Below are positions 43,445 to 52,164 of a stretch of 64,000 bases of DNA, in pieces. The first letter of the stretch is position 1; every line of letters starts with the position of its first letter. The notes beneath the pieces were generated by a model. It searched no databases. It saw only the letters and a list, made by a program, of their open reading frames with translations, and was not told the origin of the DNA. The DNA is taken from NCBI GenBank assembly GCA_934090735.1, contig CAKOJR010000001.1, forward strand, positions 1 to 64,000. Reading direction: 5' to 3'. This DNA is from an uncultured Bacilli bacterium (lineage in GTDB: Bacteria > Bacillota_I > Bacilli_A > RF39 > UBA660). The position numbers and the translations under genes were made by a program.

Positions 43445-44416
43445 ATGAAAAAAAAGATATTGTGCTTGGTAGTATTTGTCGCAGGTTTATTTTTAGTTAT
43501 TTTTATGAATAGACATGATAAAGTTAAAGAAAGTTTAAATGTAGTGAAGGTTGCTGAAGTTACTCATAGTGCTTTTTATACACCTTTTTATGTAGCTATA
43601 GAAAAAGGATATTTTGAAGAAGAGGGGATAAAGATAGATTTAATTTTAACTAGTGGAGCGAATAATGTTACTGCTGCAGTTATATCAGGAGATGTACATG
43701 TAGGTTTTTGCGGACCAGAAGCTACTATGTATGTTTATGATAATGGTGAGAAAGATTATTTAGTTTCTTTTGCGGGGCTTACTAAAAGAGATGGGCAGTT
43801 TATTGTTTCTAGAGAAAAGATAGATAATTTTACGTTATATAGTTTGAAAGGAAAAGAGGTACTTGCTGGTAGACGAGGTGGAATGCCAATTGTTAACTTT
43901 TATAATGCTTTAGAAAAGGAAAATATTACTGACGTTAATGTTAATGATTCAGTAGATTTTGCTAATTTAACTAGCGCATTTGTTGGTGGTACGGGAGACT
44001 TTGTTAATTTATTTGAACCTAATGCGACTAAGCTAGAGAAGATGGGGTATGGTTATGTTTATGATAGTGTTGGAAAGTATTCTGGTGAAGTACCATATAC
44101 TGCATTTAATGCTAAGAGAAGTTATGTAAGTGCAAATAAAGATATTATAGATGGTTTTAGAAAAGCAATTAATAAAGGACTTGTTTATACTTTTAATAAT
44201 AGTGCTGAAGTAATTGCTAAGGATATTTTAGGTCAGTTTCCAGATACTTCACTTGATGATTTAACTAGTATAATTGATAGATATAAAAGAGCAGATAGTT
44301 ATCTTAATAGTTCTTTTATAAGTGAGAAGTCTTATGATAATTTAACTGATATGTTAATTAAGAATATGATGATTAGTGAAAGGTTACCTTATAGTACTTT
44401 GATTGTAAATGAATGA
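43445..44416 (+). CDS. NMT1/THI5-like ABC transporter substrate-binding protein
   Basis: 323 aa. An N-terminal membrane anchor (no lipobox Cys) is followed by VAEVTHSAFYTPFYVAIEKGYFEEEGIKIDL, the NMT1/SsuA/TauA pattern. It continues with ISGDVHVGFCGPEATM, LKGKEVLAGRRGGMPIVNF and FVGGTGDFVNLFEP. It would capture a small solute (pyrimidine precursor, sulfonate or similar) for the ATPase and permease encoded next. It overlaps the ATPase gene by 8 bp. No riboswitch is visible upstream, so the substrate is open. Confidence 0.9.
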   Translation: MKKKILCLVVFVAGLFLVIFMNRHDKVKESLNVVKVAEVTHSAFYTPFYVAIEKGYFEEEGIKIDLILTSGANNVTAAVISGDVHVGFCGPEATMYVYDNGEKDYLVSFAGLTKRDGQFIVSREKIDNFTLYSLKGKEVLAGRRGGMPIVNFYNALEKENITDVNVNDSVDFANLTSAFVGGTGDFVNLFEPNATKLEKMGYGYVYDSVGKYSGEVPYTAFNAKRSYVSANKDIIDGFRKAINKGLVYTFNNSAEVIAKDILGQFPDTSLDDLTSIIDRYKRADSYLNSSFISEKSYDNLTDMLIKNMMISERLPYSTLIVNE

Positions 44417-45152
44417 TGTTTTAAAACTAGTTAATGTAGAAAAGAGTTTTAATACTTTATCTGGTGAAGTGGAAGCAATAGGTGATGTATCTTTTGATGT
44501 TCATGATGGAGAAATTATTGGAATTGTTGGATCTAGTGGATGTGGTAAGAGTACGCTTTTAAATATTATTGCAGGTTTAGATAAGGAAACTGGTGGTAAT
44601 GTTATAAGGTATAAGAGTAATTATGGATATATGCTGCAAAGTGATGCATTACTTCCGTATAAAAATGTACTTGATAATGCAACGCTTGGTTTAAAACTTA
44701 AGAAGATGCTAAATGATGAAACGTTAAATTATACAAAAAAATTACTTTCACAGTTTGGTTTAGATAAATTTTTAGAAAAAATGCCGTCAGAACTTTCTGG
44801 AGGCATGAGACAAAGAGTTGCTCTTGCTAGAACGCTTGCAATAAAGCCGGATTTGGTTTTACTTGATGAACCACTTTCTGCTCTTGATTATGTAACTAGA
44901 CTAACAATAACTGATGATATTTATAAAATATTAAAGGAACTTAAAGTTACTACTATATTAATAAGTCATGATATTGCAGAGTGTGTTTCATTTTGTGATA
45001 GGGTTATAGTTCTTTCTAAAAGGCCTGCTAGAGTTAAGAATATATATGAGATAAATCTTTTGGGTGATACTCCTTCTAAAAAGCGAAAAGCTAATAATTT
45101 TTATGATTATTATGATAAGATATGGGGTGATTTAGATAAAGACATCTCTTAG
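44409..45152 (+). CDS. ABC transporter ATP-binding protein (NMT1-type importer)
   Basis: 247 aa. Walker A GSSGCGKSTL near residues 41-50, Q-loop YMLQSDALLPYKNVLDNATLG, signature LSGGMRQRVALARTLA, Walker B LVLLDEPLSALD and H-loop LISHDIAECVSFCDRVIVLSKRPA. Matches the nitrate/sulfonate/taurine/thiamine-precursor ATPase group. It overlaps both neighbours in a three-gene import operon. Confidence 0.93.
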   Translation: MNDVLKLVNVEKSFNTLSGEVEAIGDVSFDVHDGEIIGIVGSSGCGKSTLLNIIAGLDKETGGNVIRYKSNYGYMLQSDALLPYKNVLDNATLGLKLKKMLNDETLNYTKKLLSQFGLDKFLEKMPSELSGGMRQRVALARTLAIKPDLVLLDEPLSALDYVTRLTITDDIYKILKELKVTTILISHDIAECVSFCDRVIVLSKRPARVKNIYEINLLGDTPSKKRKANNFYDYYDKIWGDLDKDIS

Positions 45153-45204
45153 ACAAAAAAGATTTTTAAAAAGAAGAAAGTTAGAATCTTTTAGTGTTAT
45201 TTTC

Positions 45205-45918
45205 TTGCAAGTATTTATTTTAATATTGTTTTTAGGATTATGGCAGGTGCTTAGTGATAAGGGAGTAATTAATAGTTTTATTTTTTCTAGTCCATATAAA
45301 GTAATGATGTCGATTAAGGGGTTACTTGTTAGTGGAGAGCTTTATAATCATGTGTATACAACTTTAAAGGAGATAATGCTTAGTTTTACGATTGGTTCTT
45401 TATTAGGTTTTGTTTTAGCTGTAACATTTTATTTAGTACCTTTTTTAAAGAGAGTGATGGATCCATATCTTACACTTTTTAATAGTTTACCTAAGGTATC
45501 TTTGGGACCAATATTAATTATTTGGTTAGGTGCTAATATGAAATCTATTGTGGTAATGAGTTTACTTATTAATGTTATTGTAACACTTGTGACGATTTAT
45601 AACGGGCTGGTTACAACAGATGTTTATAAGATAAAGATGTTTAAAAGTTTTGGAGCAAGTACTTATCAGATTATGACTAAGTTAGTGATTGCTAGTAATA
45701 AGAAGACAATCTTTTCTAGTTTGAAATTAAATATTTCGATGAGTTTAATTGGTGTTATTATGGGAGAATTTTTAGTAAGTAAAGCAGGCGTTGGTTATTT
45801 AATTTTATATGGAACTCAGGTATTTAATTTAACACTTGTAATGGCAGGAATTGTTATTATTATGATTATTTCATTTATCTTATATGAAGCATTAGATATA
45901 TTTGAGAAGAAATGTTAA
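45205..45918 (+). CDS. ABC transporter permease (NMT1-type importer); N-terminus uncertain
   Basis: From TTG at 45205 the protein is 237 aa with about six membrane helices and the EAA-type motif SFGASTYQIMTKLVIASNKKTIFSSLKLN. The TTG has no Shine-Dalgarno. The same frame stays open upstream to 45136 and would add a basic helix (TSLRQKRFLKRRKLESFSV) normal for these permeases. At that point GGGGTGA (45124-45130) sits 5 bp before an ATA codon, so initiation at ATA 45136 is a real possibility. It is the last gene of the importer operon and is followed by a terminator. Confidence 0.85.
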   Translation: MQVFILILFLGLWQVLSDKGVINSFIFSSPYKVMMSIKGLLVSGELYNHVYTTLKEIMLSFTIGSLLGFVLAVTFYLVPFLKRVMDPYLTLFNSLPKVSLGPILIIWLGANMKSIVVMSLLINVIVTLVTIYNGLVTTDVYKIKMFKSFGASTYQIMTKLVIASNKKTIFSSLKLNISMSLIGVIMGEFLVSKAGVGYLILYGTQVFNLTLVMAGIVIIMIISFILYEALDIFEKKC

Positions 45919-45937
45919 GAGCTTTATGGCTCTTTTT
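45917..45937 (+). terminator. Rho-independent terminator
   Basis: AAGAGC/GCTCTT stem and five T after the permease gene. Confidence 0.75.
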
Positions 45938-45989
45938 AAGTTGCTAAGAATATTTATTTTTTATATAATATTTATAAGGTAGGAGGATT

Positions 45990-46892
45990 ATGAAAAGGAA
46001 AGTATTTTTGTTAGTGGTTCTTGTTTTAATAATTACTGGTTGTGGTAAGAAAGAAGATGAAGTAAAGTTAAATAGTTTAAAAGAAGAGGTAATGTATAAT
46101 AAAAAGATAGAGGATGATAGTTATTATAAGAAGATAAGTGGTGATGTTATTAATGATGGTACTTTATTTTCAGAAATGGCATTTATTACTGGGCATGAGG
46201 CTTATATATTTGATCCGTCTAGTTTAAAGGAAGGTAATTTTAAATATAAGAAGGTTTTTGATATTCCAGAGGAAGTAAACGTGCTTAGTATGGATATTCC
46301 TTATGGAGCAGATATTTCTTTTTATTCAGATAATAATAAGAAGTATACTTTTAGGGATAGTAATTATGACAGGAATGTCGAAGACACGTATGCTTATTAT
46401 GATAATGCGATATATAGTTCTAGTGATTATGTAGCTCATGATTATAGTGATTATTTTAAAGTGCCAATTAGTTATGATTTGATGGGTAATTTGTTTTATG
46501 CTAAAGATAATGTTTTGTATAAGAAAAATTATGGTTATTATGATTTTATTAAGAAGATAAATATTGATGATAGTATTAGTAAAATTGATGGTAATTATGA
46601 AGGAGAAAAAATACTAAAAATTTATAATCAGAGAATTGTTAAAACAGATAAGGCTTTTTATGAAGTTGTAGAGTATTATAAAGATGGGGTTCTTAGTACG
46701 ACTACTTTAAAGATGAATTTATTAAGTAAGTATTATGATGAAGTATTAACACTTACTTATGAGTATGTAATACTTAAGGATTATACAATAATACCAATAA
46801 ATGATACTTTAGTGAATAATCATGGTAAGGAGTATAATGCAAACTTTTATTTAAAGAAGTATGAAAGTGATTTAGATACATTTGAAGAGTAA
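45990..46892 (+). CDS. Lipoprotein of unknown function
   Basis: 300 aa. Signal peptide MKRKVFLLVVLVLIITGCGKK with lipobox ITGC. The mature protein is very rich in Tyr, Asp and Lys and probably all-beta, with repeated short YDxxxYFKxPxSYDLMGNLFYAKDN-like strands that may form a propeller or beta-repeat. No enzyme motif. TAGGAGG Shine-Dalgarno; monocistronic. Confidence 0.75.
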   Translation: MKRKVFLLVVLVLIITGCGKKEDEVKLNSLKEEVMYNKKIEDDSYYKKISGDVINDGTLFSEMAFITGHEAYIFDPSSLKEGNFKYKKVFDIPEEVNVLSMDIPYGADISFYSDNNKKYTFRDSNYDRNVEDTYAYYDNAIYSSSDYVAHDYSDYFKVPISYDLMGNLFYAKDNVLYKKNYGYYDFIKKINIDDSISKIDGNYEGEKILKIYNQRIVKTDKAFYEVVEYYKDGVLSTTTLKMNLLSKYYDEVLTLTYEYVILKDYTIIPINDTLVNNHGKEYNANFYLKKYESDLDTFEE

Positions 46893-46906
46893 AAGCTCTT
46901 CTTTTT
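46884..46906 (+). terminator. Rho-independent terminator
   Basis: GAAGAG/CTCTTC stem and T-run spanning the lipoprotein stop codon. Confidence 0.85.
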
Positions 46907-46990
46907 AAAAGTCTTGTAAAATGGTAGGCATGTTATTTACAAGTTTGGAAAAGTCTGTTATAATTTTTTTAGAATAGGAAGGGTTGTACG

Positions 46991-48454
46991 ATGATAAACT
47001 TGATAAATGAGATAAATAGTAAGTTAAAAGCAATTATTAGTGAGTTAGAAGATAAGAAAAGTGAATGTGAAAGTGTTTTAGATGATGTTAAGTCTAAAAT
47101 TGATAAGAAAATTGATGAAGCCAAAAGGTATAAAGTTGACGTTGATAGTGCCAAGGATAAAATTAAAACATTAGAAGAAGAAATAAAGGCACTTGAAATT
47201 GATTTAACTGATTTAAACGAGAGGTTTGGTAAGAAAGACTTAAATGCAATTGTTGAAGCTGGTAATAAAGAGATTAATGCGAAAATGATTGCTAAACAAA
47301 ATGAGATTACTAAATATCGTGAAAAAATTGGTGAACTTACTGAAAAGGCCAGAGCTATTAAAGACTTACTAATTAATTTAAAAAAGGATAAGGAAATTAA
47401 AACTGAAAGATTATCTAATTATACAAAAGCTTTAGAGTATTATTCTAAGGAATTAAATCGTATAATTGATTTTGCATCTGAAAACCCAGATAATTTAATT
47501 TTTGAACCTACTTATGAGGTTAAGAAATATGAGGATGTTAATTTAGATAGTCCTGTGTTTGATGAAATTAGTCAAATGGATGAACCAGATGAAGAAGAGG
47601 AAACTACGGCTAGTGTTAGTGAACCAGAACCTGATGTAAAAACTTTAGAAGAGCCAGCAACAACAGATTATCAAAAAATAGATTTTAAAGCTTTAAATGA
47701 CTCTATAGATAGTGAGTATGCAAGTATTTTTGGAACTGGATTAGATGATGAGGAAGAAAAGACTGATTTAAAAGAACCAGCTACTGAACCTGAAGTTCAT
47801 ACAGAAAGTGAGAAATCTGAAGAATCTGTTCTTCAGGAAAAGAAGGAAGAATCTAAGGATGAAAGCTTAAATATTTTTGACCATGAAAATGTAAGTGATG
47901 GAGGATTTAGTTTTGGTGGTTTAAGTGAAGCAGATTTGAATATGGAGCCTGAAGTAGAACCTGAACCAGTTACTACTGATAATACAATGAATTCTACTGA
48001 TACGGAAAAAGAAAATAGTTTAAGTTTTGAACCTGTTGAAGAAAAAAATGATAATGAAAATGAACTTATTAACTTATTTACAGAAAATGGAGTAGATTAT
48101 TATAATTTTACTAAAGCAGACCAAGATAGATTAAAAGCTAATTATAATAAAGAAATGTATAAGAAAGTATTTGATGTTTTAAAGAGAAACAATATTAAGC
48201 TAGATGAAATTTATGAATCAGCTGATATATTCACAACTAGTACACCAGCTGAAATAGAACATGTAATTAGTAAACTTTTACTTGCAGGACAAACTACTAG
48301 TAATATAAGTTATGTTTTATCTGCATTACCACTTATCAATAGTTTTGATTTAAATGAAGTTATTAAGAGTTATGGACCTAAAGTTAGTGAAGCAAATATT
48401 ACAGATTTGATTGTAAAAGCTAAACATTTGAATGATTTAGGAGGTAACAGATAA
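46991..48454 (+). CDS. Coiled-coil / acidic linker / helical-repeat protein
   Basis: 487 aa, no signal. Residues 1-155 form an uninterrupted coiled coil (INEINSKLKAIISELEDKK... and later LTEKARAIKDLLINLKKDKEI). Residues 180-355 are a Glu/Asp/Pro-rich disordered linker with EPEP- and EEKK-type repeats. The C-terminal ~130 residues are helical, with LFTENGVDYYNFTKADQDRLK and ITDLIVKAKHLNDLGG. The last domain resembles the helical repeats of the next gene, to which it is coupled (TAATG overlap). Possibly a structural or nucleic-acid-associated factor. Confidence 0.7.
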   Translation: MINLINEINSKLKAIISELEDKKSECESVLDDVKSKIDKKIDEAKRYKVDVDSAKDKIKTLEEEIKALEIDLTDLNERFGKKDLNAIVEAGNKEINAKMIAKQNEITKYREKIGELTEKARAIKDLLINLKKDKEIKTERLSNYTKALEYYSKELNRIIDFASENPDNLIFEPTYEVKKYEDVNLDSPVFDEISQMDEPDEEEETTASVSEPEPDVKTLEEPATTDYQKIDFKALNDSIDSEYASIFGTGLDDEEEKTDLKEPATEPEVHTESEKSEESVLQEKKEESKDESLNIFDHENVSDGGFSFGGLSEADLNMEPEVEPEPVTTDNTMNSTDTEKENSLSFEPVEEKNDNENELINLFTENGVDYYNFTKADQDRLKANYNKEMYKKVFDVLKRNNIKLDEIYESADIFTTSTPAEIEHVISKLLLAGQTTSNISYVLSALPLINSFDLNEVIKSYGPKVSEANITDLIVKAKHLNDLGGNR

Positions 48455-48741
48455 TGAATTATTTAAAAGATTTAGGATTAACTGATGATGATATTACAAT
48501 GATTAATGGTTCAAGTGAAGCTAGTGTAATTGAGAAACTTAAATTATTTCCATCATTAGTTAAAGAGAATTATACTTATTTAAAAGGAATTGGTATAAAG
48601 AATTATAAAGAGGTGTTTATGGGACATACTCATATGTTCTTTATAAATCCAGACAGATTTAGAGCAATCTTTGAGAAGTATGATCATGCAGATTTGATTA
48701 GATGCTTAGAGAAGAATGCTGCAGTAATTGAAAAATTATAA
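48454..48741 (+). CDS. Small mTERF-like helical protein
   Basis: 95 aa. LKDLGLTDDDITMINGSSEASVIEKLKLFPSLVKENYTYLKGIGIKNYKEVF has the spacing of mTERF-type repeats (LGL-xxxI, then FPSLV-xxxxYLK-GI). The match is by eye and bacterial mTERF-like proteins are rare, so this is tentative. Translationally coupled to the coiled-coil protein upstream, probably a two-protein unit. Confidence 0.6.
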   Translation: MNYLKDLGLTDDDITMINGSSEASVIEKLKLFPSLVKENYTYLKGIGIKNYKEVFMGHTHMFFINPDRFRAIFEKYDHADLIRCLEKNAAVIEKL

Positions 48742-48742
48742 T

Positions 48743-48765
48743 AAAAACCTAATTTAGGTTTTTAT
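48743..48765 (+). terminator. Rho-independent terminator
   Basis: AAAACCTAA/TTAGGTTTT stem and T-run. Confidence 0.8.
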
Positions 48766-48810
48766 TTTTTCTTTAAATACTTAATTATGCATGTTATAAT
48801 GTGAATTAGA

Positions 48811-49335
48811 ATGGTAGAAGATAATATGAAATATAATATAGGTGAAAATGTACTTATAAAAAAAGCAAGTATTGATGACTTAGATAAAATATTAAATTTT
48901 CAAAAGAATATAATAGATAGAATGCCAAATAAAGAATTTTTTACTCCTTTAACTGAGCATGAATTTGTTTATCCAATTGAAAATAATGGATTAGTTTATT
49001 TATTATATTATGATAATACTTTAATTGGGTTATTTGTATTAACTATTAATCCTGAGGATGACATACTAGATGAGTATCAGTTAGACAGTCCTTTAGATGT
49101 TGCAATATTTGATAGTGTTATGATAGAGGATAAGTATAGAGGATATGGTTTACAATTACAAGGCATGAAATTAATAAATAAAGGTGCGCATGAACTTGGT
49201 GTAAAAAGAATTGTAGCAACAATTCATCCAAATAATAAATATAGTTTAGATAATTTTTTGAAGGATAATTATAAAATTATCAATCAGATAGAAATTCATG
49301 GTGGACCAAGATATATAGTGGAAAGATTTGTGTGA
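48811..49335 (+). CDS. GNAT-family acetyltransferase
   Basis: 174 aa. N-terminal IKKASIDDLDKILNFQKNI, central VAIFDSVMIEDKYRGYGLQLQGMKL (the acetyl-CoA binding RGxGLQ motif near residues 110-121) and C-terminal RIVATIHPNNKYSLDNFLKDNYKII. Transfers an acetyl group to an amine; target unknown. Start could instead be the internal ATG at 48826 (residue 6); neither has a strong Shine-Dalgarno. Confidence 0.85.
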   Translation: MVEDNMKYNIGENVLIKKASIDDLDKILNFQKNIIDRMPNKEFFTPLTEHEFVYPIENNGLVYLLYYDNTLIGLFVLTINPEDDILDEYQLDSPLDVAIFDSVMIEDKYRGYGLQLQGMKLINKGAHELGVKRIVATIHPNNKYSLDNFLKDNYKIINQIEIHGGPRYIVERFV

Positions 49336-49344
49336 GGTAGATTT

Positions 49345-49659
49345 ATGAGTAAATATATAATGATAACAAGTACATTTGATAATATGGATGAATTAGAGAA
49401 AGTATCACGTATATTGCTTGAAAAGAGATTAGTGAGTTGCACGCAGGTATCCACTATAAAATCCACTTATTACTGGAAGAGAAAGTTAGTTACTTCTGAT
49501 GAGTATTTATTAATGATGAAAACTAAAAAAGTGTTATATTCTGAGGTTGAAAAAGTTATTTTAGAAAATCATAGTTATGAAGTTCCCCAGATTGTAGCTT
49601 ATGATATTTGTATGGGGTATTCTAAATATTTAAAATGGATTGATGAAGAAACGAAGTAG
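49345..49659 (+). CDS. cutA: CutA-family divalent ion tolerance protein
   Basis: 104 aa. ITSTFDNMDELEKVSRILLEKRLVSCTQVSTIKSTYYWKRKL (C-near-Q-V-I-S-YYWxGK signature) and the C-terminal SYEVPQIVAYDICMG are classic CutA. Trimeric cytosolic protein, metal-tolerance role by genetics in other species. Here it has TYYWKRK rather than SxYxWxGK. Confidence 0.92.
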   Translation: MSKYIMITSTFDNMDELEKVSRILLEKRLVSCTQVSTIKSTYYWKRKLVTSDEYLLMMKTKKVLYSEVEKVILENHSYEVPQIVAYDICMGYSKYLKWIDEETK

Positions 49660-49671
49660 AGGTAAAGAAAT

Positions 49672-50181
49672 ATGACTGATAGTGGTAAAAGTTTATTACT
49701 TGTAATAGACTTACAAAAGAGTTTTATAAATGTTAATACTTCTTTAATTCCTTTAAAGGTTGAGGGGTTAATAAGAAATAATAATTTTGATTATGTGGCA
49801 TTTACTAAGTTTGTGAATTTTGATACTTGTAATTTTAATACTATGTTAAATTACAGGGGATGTATGAGTGAAGAAGAAAGAAATATAGTGATAGATACCG
49901 GCGATAATAAAATATTTTGTAAAAGTATTTATTCTGCTTTAAATGATGAACTTGTTAATTATATAAATGATAACAATATAGATATAATATATTTGTGCGG
50001 TATTGATACTGATGCATGTGTGTTAAAGACAGCAATTGATTTATTTGAAAATAATTATAATTTTAGAGTTATTGAAAATTGCTCTATGAGTCACTCTGGT
50101 AAAGAGTTTCATGAGTTTGCGGTTAAAATGTTAAAGAAATTAGTTGGAGAGCAAAATATAATTTCTTTGGAGTGTGATTAA
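49672..50181 (+). CDS. Isochorismatase-like cysteine hydrolase
   Basis: 169 aa. The catalytic triad layout is visible: Asp in LLVIDLQKSFI, Lys in FCKSIYSAL, and Cys in CGIDTDACVLKTAIDL preceded by the GI-D pattern. Family members hydrolyse amide or ether bonds (nicotinamidase, isochorismatase, N-carbamoyl compounds); substrate unknown. 12 bp after cutA, likely one transcript. Confidence 0.85.
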   Translation: MTDSGKSLLLVIDLQKSFINVNTSLIPLKVEGLIRNNNFDYVAFTKFVNFDTCNFNTMLNYRGCMSEEERNIVIDTGDNKIFCKSIYSALNDELVNYINDNNIDIIYLCGIDTDACVLKTAIDLFENNYNFRVIENCSMSHSGKEFHEFAVKMLKKLVGEQNIISLECD

Positions 50182-50183
50182 GA

Positions 50184-50309
50184 ATGAAAGTGCCTTTAAG
50201 ATTTCAAATTACTGAGTTTGATTGTGATACAGTGTCTCTTTTAAATGCTTTAAGTTATTTATATGAAAGAGAGGAAATACCAGCATTACTTGTTAAACAA
50301 ATTCATTAA
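50184..50309 (+). pseudogene. Truncated peptidase C39-like protein
   Basis: A 41-codon frame with the N-terminal pattern VPLRFQITEFDCDTVSLLNALSYLYEREEIP of the peptidase C39-like (papain-fold) family, whose catalytic motif is Q-xxx-DCG. Here the residue after DC is Asp, and the frame ends with TAA before the rest of the domain. It could be a remnant or a tiny peptide. It starts 3 bp after the preceding stop. Confidence 0.6.
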
Positions 50310-50351
50310 TATATGCCAGATTGTATTAATTAGTAGAAGAGTTAGAGATAA

Positions 50352-51065
50352 ATGAGAGTAGTCGTAGTTGGGTCTGGAAGTATGTGGACTCGTTATAATA
50401 GTGCTTGTTATATGGTAGATGATAATATAATGGTAGATTTTCCGAATGGGGCTTGTAAATATTTATATAGAAATGGTGTTGATATTAAGAAAATTAATCA
50501 TGTTTTAATCACACACTTTCATGGTGATCATTATTTTGATATACCGTTTTATGTATTAAAAAAGTCAAAAAGTGGTGATACAAATTCGGTTATTTATTGT
50601 TCTAAAGATGGAAAATCTAAAATTAAAAAAATTGGACATTTAGCTTTTCCGAATTCTTTTGAGGAAGCTGTTAATGATAGTGAGTTAAAATTTCGCTGTA
50701 AAGATAGTTTTGAAATAAATGAATATTTAATTAGTAGAGTTTTAGTTGATCATGGAAGAATGAAACCTGCATATGGATATATTTTTAATGATGGAGATAA
50801 AATAGTTGGTTTTACAGGAGATACTTCATTATGCGATAATGTTGAGTTAATGGCTAATAAATGTTCTTATTTATTTTGTGATTGTATGAGATGTGAAGGA
50901 AATAGTAAGCATATGGGAATAGATAATTTGGAATATCTTTCTAAAACTTATATAACCTGTACTTTTGTGGTTAGTCATTTAGATGATGAAACAAGAGATG
51001 CGTTAATTAAACTTAATTTAGAAAATGTTATAGTTCCTGAAGATTATCAAATATTTAATATATAA
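50352..51065 (+). CDS. MBL-fold metallohydrolase (RNase Z-like)
   Basis: 237 aa. The zinc motif is ITHFHGDHYFD (HxHxDH, near residues 57-66), followed by LVDHGRMKPAYGYIFNDGDKIVGFTGDTSLCD and a late SHLDDETRDAL histidine, the beta-lactamase-fold ligand order. Ends 9 bp before the EamA gene. A ribonuclease-Z-type or cyclic-nucleotide/ester hydrolase role is possible. Confidence 0.87.
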   Translation: MRVVVVGSGSMWTRYNSACYMVDDNIMVDFPNGACKYLYRNGVDIKKINHVLITHFHGDHYFDIPFYVLKKSKSGDTNSVIYCSKDGKSKIKKIGHLAFPNSFEEAVNDSELKFRCKDSFEINEYLISRVLVDHGRMKPAYGYIFNDGDKIVGFTGDTSLCDNVELMANKCSYLFCDCMRCEGNSKHMGIDNLEYLSKTYITCTFVVSHLDDETRDALIKLNLENVIVPEDYQIFNI

Positions 51066-51074
51066 GGAAATATT

Positions 51075-51940
51075 ATGAGTGATAAAGTAAAAGGTATTAT
51101 ATTTTTATTTTTATCTGCTTTTTTATATGGTTTGAATGTACCAATTTCTAAGTATTATTTAAATGATTTATCATCTAATGAGTTACTTTTTTTTATATTT
51201 TGGTGCAAGTATTGGTATGGCTTTGATTATTTTATTTAATAAAAATAGAAAATCATCTTTTATACTAGATAAAAAAATGAAGTATCAAGTTTTTGGAGTG
51301 GTACTTTGCGATATGTCTGCTTCTTTGTTTATTGTTGAATCTTTAAAGTATCTTAGTGCAAGTGTGGTTTCTTTATTAAGTGTTTTAGAGATAGGAGCAA
51401 CTATTTTAATTTCAGTAGTTTTATTTAAAAAGAAAATTAGTAAAAAATTATTATTGTCTTTAATATCAGTTACTATTGGCGGAATGTTGCTTTCTGTTGA
51501 TGGGTTATTTAATGATAAGTTATCATTAATGGTATTGCTTGTTGTGGTAGCTACAATTTTGTGGGGTACTGAAAATAATTTAACTGCAAGTGTTAGTGAT
51601 AAAAATTCTCTAGCATTAGTTTTTTATAAATGTCTTGGAGTAGCTATTTTTAATTTAATTTTTATAATAGATAGTAATATTTTGTCTTTAGTTTTTAATA
51701 ATTTGTATTTATTATTAATTGGCTTTTTTACATATGGTCTAAGTATTTTGTTTTTTGCTTACGGAACAAAGTTTATTGGTGCTGGAAGAACTGCAATTAT
51801 TTTTTTCATTGAGTCCTATTTTTAGTATGATAATGAGTATTATTGTTTTTAAAAGTGAAGTTAATTTATTATTTATTAATAGTTTAATTTTTATGATTAT
51901 AGGTATTTATTTAACAGCTAGCGATAAAAACGATGATTAA
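51075..51940 (+). pseudogene. EamA-family transporter with two frameshifts
   Basis: The reading frame begins MSDKVKGIIFLFLSAFLYGLNVPISKYY at 51075. At an 8-T run (51187-51194) it shifts, continuing as LYFGASIGMALIILF in another frame. At a 7-T run (51800-51806) it shifts again, continuing as IIFSLSPIFSMIMSI in the third frame to TAA at 51938-51940. Removing one T in each run restores a ~288 aa drug/metabolite exporter with ten helices. Either a pseudogene, homopolymer-based phase variation, or sequencing error. Confidence 0.8.
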
Positions 51941-51984
51941 AAATTACAGATTTTAAAGGTCTGTAAGCCCGGTAAATAATGGGA

Positions 51985-52013
51985 TTGCATCACTTAAAAC
52001 TTTATGTTAATAT
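51985..52013 (+). promoter_or_regulatory. Promoter of toxin mRNA, cassette 1
   Basis: TTGCAT (51985-51990), 17-bp spacer, TAATAT (52008-52013). The boxes are conserved in cassette 2 while the spacer sequence differs. Confidence 0.7.
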
Positions 52014-52074
52014 ACCTCTTTGAAGAGTACTATGTTAGGCTTCTCCTTTCTATAAAAAGAAGGGAGTGATGTAT

Positions 52075-52164
52075 ATGAAAAAATTAAAGTCTGTTTTAGA
52101 TAATTTAATTATCATAATCGTCCTTTTAATTATTTTAAAGGTAATTGTTATTATTTTTAGATAA
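52075..52164 (+). CDS. Small hydrophobic peptide, candidate type I toxin (copy 1)
   Basis: 29 aa: the basic start MKKLKS, then VLDNL, a run of isoleucine, leucine and valine (IIIIVLLIILKVIVII) and a terminal FR. A single membrane helix with positive ends is the usual design of type I TA peptides. GGGAGTGAT Shine-Dalgarno. The peptide lacks the Fst-family PxxVG and W-L signatures. The flanking opposing promoters, shared 5' arms and a hairpin near the stop codon support a type I toxin, pending expression evidence. Confidence 0.7.
   Translation: MKKLKSVLDNLIIIIVLLIILKVIVIIFR

Noticed and set aside
51163..51940. Two separate small transporter genes (51163-51825 and 51755-51940)
   Set aside because: Both frames continue the same EamA domain across poly-T frameshifts, so they are one broken gene.
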